64,000 nt of DNA from Struthio camelus. Its lineage: Eukaryota > Chordata > Aves > Struthioniformes > Struthionidae. The stretch covers positions 6,620,356-6,684,355 of the forward strand of contig NC_090943.1 of NCBI RefSeq assembly GCF_040807025.1, read 5' to 3'. A program made the position numbers and the translations under genes. The first letter of the stretch is position 1; every line of letters begins with the position of its first letter. Shown here piece after piece: positions 55,930 through 64,000 of this stretch. The notes under the pieces are model-generated. The model made no database searches. It was given only the letters and a program-made list of their open reading frames with translations, and was not told where the DNA came from.

Positions 55930-58900
55930 GGCTCTTTCAAGCCAGCTGCAACAAGAACCTGGCCAGAGCGCTAACTGCTGGGGCAGATTCTCCCACCTGC
56001 AAAGGCTATATCCTTTCCCTCATCGAGCAGCGAAGGAGGCCCAGCCCTGCTGCAAAATAAGGGCAAAATAAAGGCCTACCCTGCAAAACAGGGTCCTGCT
56101 GGTGACAAGGAGAACTCAGCGTGGCTGCAGGTTAAAGGGCAAACTCCTGGCATGGGAAGCATCAGATGTGCCAGGAGCGAGTGGAGAGCACAAGGGCAGA
56201 GGAGAGAATGCGCGCCATGGACACAAATGCAATCTCCTGGTCGGGACCTCAAGCTGATGTGAAATTGCTCTTACTGGAGTGGCAGCAAGCCCTATTTAGC
56301 TACGGAGAAAGCCCCTGGGCAGTGAGGTCCAGATGCCAAAGAGCATATAGTGTGGTGCAGCCTGCAGGGACGAGGTGAGCATCGCTGGTTGGATCCACTG
56401 GTTCCTCCGTGGAGGCCAGGGAGGGCGTTTTGGGGCAGCATGGCATCACAGCAAAGACTGCAGCACAGGGCTCTGTTCTTGAACTCTACATGAAGAGTGA
56501 CAAGTGGATCTCACTCACCTCGTGTGGGATGTAGGAGGAAAAGAAAGCCCCTTGGACAGGAGGAACTGGGGACAAACATGGCTTGAAGGGGAATGATGGT
56601 GCTTCAGTGGAGTAGAAGCTTGGGTTGACGTGCAGGACTGCTGCTGACAGCTGACTTAGCAGCGAAACCAGGCCTGAGGTCTGATGAACACTGTCTCCAG
56701 ACCCAGGCAGGCACTGTCCTTCCTTGCACCTTGGTTTCTCACCAGCTCAGTGCAGCCCATGCCCCCAGATCTGTCACATCTCAAACTACGAGAAGGACTT
56801 GGACTGCTGTCCCTTGCAGTGCTCTCCTTCCCACTCCCCCTGCGTCACAGCTCTGTCTTCCCTGTGAGCCCCTGGGGGCCTGTGCTTGGCCCCAAGCACC
56901 ACGGAGGTGAGGAGAAACTGCCATGCAGGGACACAATGAGGAGAGAAAGAGGAGGCCTTGCTCAAGACCACAAGCAGTTGTGATCCCGATAGCTCCGCTT
57001 CACCGGGACATATCCTGCATTACAGTGAGCATCTCGGTTAGGAGCTTAGCATCTCAGGTGCCACTGAGAGACACAGAAAAAGACTGGCCCCTGCAAACAG
57101 CAATTCAGAGCCTGGAGCTCAGCCTCCTGCAGAGGGGTTTCTCCCCTTCCATGAGCTACAAGGAGAGCCTGTGGTGACCACGCTTTGAGCTTGGTTCCCT
57201 CTGTTAAGTACTTATATTACATGGATAAATCAGACCCATGGCTTGTAAAGGGGACCCTAAAACATCTCCTGAAACTTCGTGTTGAGAGAGCAAGGAGAAC
57301 AGATCTCAAGAGAGACCAATAGTAGCAAACTACTTATTTAGCCCCATTCGCAAAGACCTTTCTTCAGTCAAGCTTCTCTCCTTTAAAGAAGTTTCAGTCA
57401 AGCAAAACTTTATACTAGACAGCCTTGGGGAGGCCAGGAAGTTCTGCAAATACAATATGTTAGGATTAACAACCATGTTCATCAATAACAGGTAATGTGA
57501 CCTGACATGTATTGATTCGGCAGTGCAGCGTCACTTTTGTTTAGTATGTAGGTCACTCAAACGCAAGTACTCCAAATAAGCGTGCAGACCGCGCCGTCTG
57601 AGCTGCAGGTACAGCGCGAACCTTCTGCAGGCTGCCCGCCTGGATCACAGCCCACAGAGTGCTCCTGGCTCACAGACTCAGCCTGCACCTTTCATCTTCA
57701 GCAACAACTTGCCTTCATTACTGTCCAGCACTAATGACATTTCCATAAGGCCTGGTGTTTGGGGTAGGGTAGTTTCACGTTATTCAGAACTGTGCAAGCA
57801 TAAGGCTGTCATATGTCTGTTTTTTCCCCTTGACTTGAAGTCTTCCTCTTCGCTCTTGCCCAAGTAGATTTTTTCTTAGCTTGGCCTGGTTCTGGGGAAA
57901 GGGGAAGGTGGAGCTCCCTCTCTCCCTCCTTCCGCACACACATACAGCGGATGATCTCCTCCTGCCCCATGAAGAACAGTGGAACATTCATCTCGCACTC
58001 TTTTTTTACCACTGACGAGAGGTCAGTGCAAAATACATCCCACGTTGTGGTTTCACCTTTGGAAAGAGTCCGCCTGTGCATCTACCTCCACCACTTGCAG
58101 TCTGGTGGAGATGCAGACTTTAGGAACCACCTCTTGTTCTGGGATTTCTATTAAACCACCTTGCTGTACCATTTTTCTTTCCAATTCATTCCCCTCTCTC
58201 AAACCACAACCACCTTCAAGCCAGCTTACAAGGGAAGAGGAACTCATGTTGACATTTTCTCTTTCTCTTGTGGTTCCTCAAATGATTAATAAAGAATCTG
58301 GGACTCATGTACTTCCTGCTAAGGAAAAACCAAAATAAGACCACAGGGAAGTTCCCTGGGTTCCATCTTGCAAAGTTTTTACCGGATCGTCCCATAAGTG
58401 GGGACCCCAGGAGCTGTCACCTGACTAAAGAAAACTGGATACTCTCCTCCGTTCAAAGAGATTGTCAGGAAGCAGCTGTGTTTCAAATAGCAGAAGCAAT
58501 AATAGAAATACCAATTTTATTCAGTCTGTTTTAGAGCCAGCCAGAAAACAGGATAAATTTTTCATGACAAGTTTTGCAAAGAAATGTGGTGGTTTAAGAT
58601 TTGATTTTCCACTGGGGGGGGATGGTGGAAATTAGTCGTTTGAAACAGTTCAACAGCTCAGACATTGTTTAACTCATATATAACCTTCCCGAAACGCTAC
58701 AGACGCCCATGGAAAGGAGCGGTAAATCCAGCCTGGACTGCTGTAAAAAAAATCTTGTGTTTTGCAGCCTGGTTTCACAAAGCTTTCTGTTCAAGGCCCC
58801 CAGGGTATTAGCTCCGGGGCTGCGAACAGACACGAGACTCTGCAGACGAATGCCTTGCTAGAGCAGTTGGGCTCTGGGTCTAGAAGAAATCGCAGTTTAG

Positions 58901-59145
58901 GACTGACAGTGCTTCGTTTCATCAAGCCATATTCTCAATGCCCATTATTTATATTATGCCTGACCCAAGCTGGGTCAAGACTTAGAACCCAGGAGAGCAA
59001 AAAGGCATGGCTTGTCCAGACTTTACTTGCTCTAAGCAATGCGGATGAGAGCATTATCAGTTCCCCTTACAGCATTTTATGGTATCATCGTAAGGCTGAA
59101 GGAAAGACCTGTTACAGCTGTGATCTGTGAACTGTGGACAGCGAG
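55930..59145. other. Non-coding stretch, no gene seen
   Basis: Unassigned sequence with a run of nine G at about 58613-58621. Short frames on both strands show nothing recognisable. Confidence 0.5.
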
Positions 59146-59149
59146 CAGC

Positions 59150-59235
59150 TCATTACCATCCTCATTAAATTCACTGCTGAATGGTGATAATAATATTAGC
59201 GATTAACAACATTAGTGATATTTTAATACTAGAAA
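59150..59235. promoter_or_regulatory. Candidate conserved non-coding element
   Basis: Closely packed cores include 'cagctcattaccatcctcat' (59145-59164), 'taaattcactgctgaatgg' (59165-59183) and 'ataataatattagcgattaa' (59187-59206), then 'cattagtgatattttaatac' (59210-59229). It is AT-rich but complex, with several TAAT sites. Low confidence. Confidence 0.2.
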
Positions 59236-59239
59236 TTCA

Positions 59240-61010
59240 AGAATCAGACGTTGGTCCTCTCCCAGATGGTAGGACTGGCTTAAAAATTAGGAAACCTGAA
59301 TGTTGGTGCTTTTAAGCTTTTCTCTACAAAATCAAGGGTTAGAAATCTTTAAAAAAAAAGGAAAGCAAAGATTCCAAGATCAGGGCAATGGCAAAAGTCC
59401 AAGCCCTGGCATTTTAGGAGCACTGAATCCTTCCACAAAAACGATCATCTGCGAGAAACACAGGATTCCCTGGATGTGGTCTTGATAACAGGATGCTCCG
59501 GTCGGTGGTGTATGTTGTCACAGAAGCTGTTTGTTAAATGGAGGGTAGCTCCTCAGGGACGAGTGTCAGTGCTATGTGTGTGCACAGTGTGTCTGAGGTA
59601 AAGCAGCTAAGCACTTTTATCCACTGTGATTAGCTCATCTGGAAACAAAGAAAGAATGGCCATGCCATTTAAGGCTCCAAAAGGAAATGCTAAAATTCAA
59701 AGGCAAACACTGGCTTTGGGATAAGGCTGCAGGGCTGAACTGAAATCTCTTACGCACGCCGCTCTAGTACGTCTGTAATACTGGAATGGCTCAGAGAGCA
59801 AAGCTGCTGACTTTCCTAAGTGTTTGCAGCTCAGGCTGTGGGGGAAAATCCTTTCCATGCTCCAGCTTTCCTGTGCCAAGGAAAAAGATGTCAGCGTCCC
59901 ACAGTTCTTCCCTATTGGAAGATTTCTCCGTTCTGACCTGTGGGAAGGGACATTGTCTTCCAGCAAGTCCCCTGGCATGGGAAAAGGGAAGGGATGGTGG
60001 CAAAAGCAGAGTGAGAGCCTCTGGGTAGGGCTGCAGAGATCCAGGGTGGCACTGAGGTCTCATGGGTGGCCCCGAAACGCTGCCACAGCTGACGGGAACT
60101 GCTGAGCTGTTCTGCACAGATTGTCGAAATGGCATCCAGGGTGCAGAACCTGGGTGCTGAGGAGGCCCCGTTTGGCACCTCAGTCCTGGCACCATGCGAA
60201 GATACCACGCTGAATAGCTGTTGCTGAATATCCCGGGTGATGATGAATAAGAAAACCTGAAGTAGCACGACACAGATGAGCATGGTCTCGTTCAAAGCAC
60301 TTGCACAGCCCACTGCCCCTCTGCCTGACATGGCCTGCATTACCACTTGGGGCTCCCAACCTCAAAAAACAAAAATTCACAACATACTGAGAGCAGAAAA
60401 TAAGGGGGAAAGAGTGAGGCTGTATTTAAAACCTTTCAAACTTAGCATCATTATTGAGAATGAGGGATGCTGGCTTTGACTGAGGGGGCCTGGGAGGAGG
60501 GGATGCATGGGTGGATGGATAGACGGATGGATGGAGGAATCAAACCAAATTGTGGGGATTAATCAAACCAAATTCCCGCCATTTATTTGGGAAAATGGTT
60601 CCTCTGAGGCTGTATTGCCCCGTGAACCTCACATCATTGATTTGTTTTTCAGCCATTCGGGCTTGCATCTGAAGGGCCTGAGGATTAGAGGAAACCTTAG
60701 CATTTCACCCCAGTACCCTCCTGGTTACGAACTCTTCGTAACCATCATTTTCAAGTGATTCTCACTGTCCCTTGTAAAACAGAAAATTGTATTAACCCAG
60801 CTTTTATAGGGAAGGTGAACATACAAGATGATTTTTCTTATTACTGCTGTTCTTTCTGTCGCAATAGCTTCCACAAGCATCAGGGTCTCCTGGTGCCGCG
60901 TGTTACATAAACGCACTCTGAAGAAAGATGCTGGCCTTAGGTGACCTCCTCAGGGCTGCCAAGGGAGCTGCGACCAGAGCTGAGATGAGGATACAGTGGT
61001 TCTCAGCTCC
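59240..61010. other. Non-coding stretch, no gene seen
   Basis: It contains a short GGAT repeat at 60501-60537. The 59.8-60.3 kb part is open in several frames on both strands (up to 160 codons on the minus strand), none recognisable. Confidence 0.45.
60501..60537. repeat. Imperfect (GGAT)n repeat
   Basis: About eight tetranucleotide-like units of GGAT or a near variant, with interruptions. It is a simple repeat without coding context. Confidence 0.75.
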
Positions 61011-61014
61011 CAGT

Positions 61015-61095
61015 CCCGGATTCTCTTTATTAAATGACACCTCATCGTTACAATAATGAGATCATCCCTGCTATTTAATTACATTCTCCATGTTG
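61015..61095. promoter_or_regulatory. Candidate conserved non-coding element
   Basis: Contains 'ctttattaaatgacacctca' (61025-61044), 'cgttacaataatgagatcat' (61046-61065) and 'ctatttaattacattctcc' (61071-61089). The mix of TAAT-type and TGACA-type (MEIS-like) cores suggests a regulatory block. Motif evidence only. Confidence 0.2.
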
Positions 61096-61099
61096 CTAC

Positions 61100-64000
61100 A
61101 AATCCTCTGTGTAGCAATCTGAGCACTTGCTTTCTAAGGTTAGCAGGAACAGGGAGATATGTTTCCTGCCTCGCTGTAAGATGAATATCACTTAGGTCTG
61201 GCCTGACATCAGCTTTTTCCAATTGCAGCCCTGGAAAACCTGAACTCACATGGCTGCCGATGCTTTGAGCAGCCAGAGTGCCAATACTCACCTCCTCCTT
61301 CAAAGATTTAGATGTAGACTGAATTTTGTAATCCCATGGGCCTTCTCTAAAGACAGCTCATAGCAGCAAAGCTAAATCTTTGCAGCATCAAGGATATTGA
61401 GAGCACATGCTATTTGCTTGCTGCAAAGCCTGAGCAAAGATCTACAGGGTCTAGCTGGCCAAGGGGGTATGGATGTGTCGAGAACTGACTCTTTACTTAC
61501 CTCTCTTTAGCTTTGTGATACTCTTGCCTCCATTTCTTAAATCACTTATTGCATACGAAAAATGGGGTCTGACGAGCCTTGAAAACGAAATGACTTGATG
61601 CGTCAGCTGGAACTGCTAAAGCTGGCACAGGGCCGGGGAAGTCACACGCAGCATGATGCCTCCAGCACCTCAGGGTGGCAGAAGGTGCCCCCAGGGAGAC
61701 AGCTCTCTCCTGGTGCGGGTAGTGCTGAGGCAGAGTCTGGCCACCGTTTTACAGCCTGTCGTTAGCTGCTGACACACGGGGGAAAATAAGGACTCCAGCA
61801 GAAGCGTTCGTCACCAGGAATCTGGCCAGGCTTGTTGGCAGAGCTGCGCCCCGCCACTGCCTCGGCCGGCGGGGTCAGGCACAGCGGTGGCAGCACTGAG
61901 GAGCTCGGGGAGAGACTCCCCCCCACCACCACCTCCACCACGAACTGTCCTGCAAAACCGGAGCGCAGGAGGACGACAGCCCGAAACGCCTCCTTGCTCA
62001 CAGCTCCAGGCTGCTCCCAGAGCTGCTTGTGTTTCCGCACTTCTCCCAGGGACGACTCAGGTTACATAGTCCGCAGCCTCTTCAGCCCGAGGCAGGAGTT
62101 GAGATGGCAGTGTCTCCGGGTATGAGGAAAACGCAGGACGTGCGAGTCTCAGCACAGCTCGTGCTTGCCAGCCCCGGGTACCAGGGTACTGGCACTTCCC
62201 GGTGTAGCGTGTGCTTATCTTGGCAATGCCCCCTTGGAAAGACTGGTTTCCCCAGTTTTGCAGCCCAGGTACTGAGCAGATTGTGCTTGATGGTCCTGCA
62301 GAAGATTTTGTCAAAGGAAGACTTTAAACTCAGGTTGGGGAGATCTCCTAAACTACAGGCTTATGTCCTCCCAGCCTCCCTTCCTGGCTCCTCTCAGTTC
62401 TCCCATGTCAGACAATGAGGTCTCACACCTTTTTGCGTTCCTCTTCAAGATGCTTTTCGTTATACGGCGTGTGAGAAATGAGCTGGCACAGACAACTCTG
62501 TGTCCTGTGTGTTTATTTTTCATCTCTTTGCTGTGCCAGCCTGGGCGCTGGAGCTTGCTGTGTCTGAACAGATGCCCCAACTTCTCTCCCTTGCCACTTT
62601 TCAACACTTCATTACAACTTTGTTCCGTGCTGTCAGAAACGAGCCCATAACTCCCCAAGGCAGGGCTGAGTACCTGGGCAGATGGGGAGGGTCTAGCATA
62701 CTTTCTAGTACTGAAACAATTAACAGTTAAGTAATTAATCGAGTCTGTGGCTTTCCACTGGCACGTGAAACATTTTGCAATGGCTGGGATCAGAATAGGA
62801 TCTTCTCCTACAGTTAAGTCTAGAGTAATAATCCTGGAAGACGGAAAAAAAAAAATAAAACAGAGACAATCCTTGCTAAATCCCTGGGAGATGGGGGGGA
62901 CTTCCCATCAGACAGACAGATGCTGCCTTTCCTCCAGACATCTGGCAAATGACGCTTCGATGCTGATGGTGAGAAATGTTCTTGACTTGCTCTTGCTGGA
63001 TGACAAACCACTGCTATCTAAGACAGTGATTTTGCCATGTCTTTCTTCCCCACTGTAACTAGGGGATTAGGAACGGTCTCGTACGGGGAGAGAAACGGTG
63101 CTGATCAACTCCAATTGGCAGTGCTAGAGGGGGAAATATAGTCTTCTTCATATTCCCATTAAATCTACACCTGATCTAATCGCTCAACCCCTTTGCTTCC
63201 TCTCATCAGCTTATGAATTTGAGCCCTATGGTGGGTTCAAGCTGCAGCAGTGACTTTAACACATATGAAATTAGCATTGTGCTGGAAAAGGAGGATGTCA
63301 AATGCCAAGCTAGTACTGGTGTGTCCTGCTTCTGTCGATTATAGTGTTGATTATATAAAGAAGACATCAAGGGATGGGCTTTGCTCACCACCAACTCCTG
63401 TCTCGACCCAGGTAAGCAGATGCTCAGGGTCTGAGAGTGACATGGAGGACTGGTGGGCTGGAGGAGAGGCCGGCTTGGGCGCCTTTCTTCAGACACTATC
63501 ATGCTGCAGTGGAGGAAAACAGCAACACCCAAAGGAAACACATCTCCACTGAGAGCTTCACACTGCTTTACACAAAGGTGCTTTGGGGACTTTGCTTTGC
63601 CAGTCTCCTGGCTAGGGAGACACTCAATAGCACAGAGATAAACACCAATTATAGCAAATTGGACTTTTTTTTCCCCTCATGCAGAAAGAAGCAGAAATAA
63701 AGAAAAAAAAAGACATAATATTTTGTTTAACATCCTTCCCCCCTCCCTCCAGCCTCAATAGGGAAAAGGGGACAGTGAGTTTTGCACATAAGCAAATAGA
63801 AAGCCTGCCTTTGACCCAAGTAGGATGCCCTGTTTGTTTATGAAAATCCCTGTTTTGCTAAGACATCTTGTCCCATTAGCAATCAAAGACAGAAAAGTTG
63901 GTGGAACATTTCCAGCCAGTTCAAGTAAATCCTGAGTTTAGATGCCCTAGCAGAATAAATACGCTGAAGCCTGTCAGACACTCTGATACTAAGATAATAT
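61100..64000. other. Non-coding stretch, no gene seen
   Basis: Unassigned to the end of the window. A GC- and CpG-richer patch lies at 61.8-62.2 kb. An acceptor-donor-like pair brackets 63345-63411 in open frame, but it is too weak to list as an exon. No repeat family was recognised. Confidence 0.45.

Noticed and set aside
59791-60346. 160- and 144-codon minus-strand frames, one with a hydrophobic stretch
   Set aside because: They overlap each other in different frames and also plus-strand frames. A single hydrophobic segment without family similarity is not evidence of a membrane protein.
63345-63411. Acceptor/donor-bounded open segment near the right end
   Set aside because: The acceptor is mediocre, the peptide is unrecognised, and no partner exon is seen within the window.
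1-64000. CRISPR arrays, operons, prokaryotic insertion sequences, phage or endogenous retrovirus provirus
   Set aside because: There are no spaced identical repeats, no gene runs, no transposase or integrase frames, no paired LTRs and no primer-binding site I could recognise; the window is vertebrate non-coding DNA.

Overview
This window looks like vertebrate nuclear DNA, most likely from a bird or another sauropsid. The reasons are: no compact bacterial-style genes; no open frame I can assign to a known protein; moderate base composition with scattered homopolymers and microsatellites; and several eroded CR1-type LINE fragments, one of which ends in a decayed ATTCTRTG-like tail typical of avian CR1. 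Older amniote repeats (MIR-like SINEs and L2-like 3' ends) are also present. Interspersed repeats are sparse and old, which fits a bird better than a turtle or crocodilian. I cannot name the species or the locus.

I support no protein-coding gene. The longest open frames, about 277, 259, 253 and 218 codons, match nothing I recognise, overlap one another or frames on other strands, and lack exon-like organisation. The window therefore reads as intergenic DNA or the inside of a very large intron.

Layout: 1-4.07 kb is unique sequence with one CA repeat. 4.08-6.6 kb is a cluster of three CR1 fragments, two on the minus strand followed by one on the plus strand. 8.2 and 11.4 kb carry MIR-like SINEs. 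14.9-15.0 kb is an AT-rich microsatellite and 18.35-18.43 kb an AT palindrome, just downstream of a CR1 tail. 20.2-20.5 and 21.1-21.2 kb look like candidate conserved non-coding elements. 22.3 and 25.3 kb hold ancient palindromic or dispersed repeat debris. 31.8-32.0 kb is another candidate regulatory block. 37.6-38.0 kb holds CR1 debris. 40.2-40.5 kb is a 310-bp polypyrimidine tract. 41.0-44.3 kb holds a group of TAAT-rich regulatory-looking blocks. 49.4 and 50.6 kb carry MIR/L2-like copies. 52.5-53.7 kb has a CpG-rich patch between two splice-bounded candidate exons. The remainder to 64 kb is unique sequence with two more TAAT-rich blocks.

Repeat assignments rest on recalled consensus similarity. 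Candidate exons and regulatory blocks rest on motif appearance only; none was checked by alignment, conservation or expression data.
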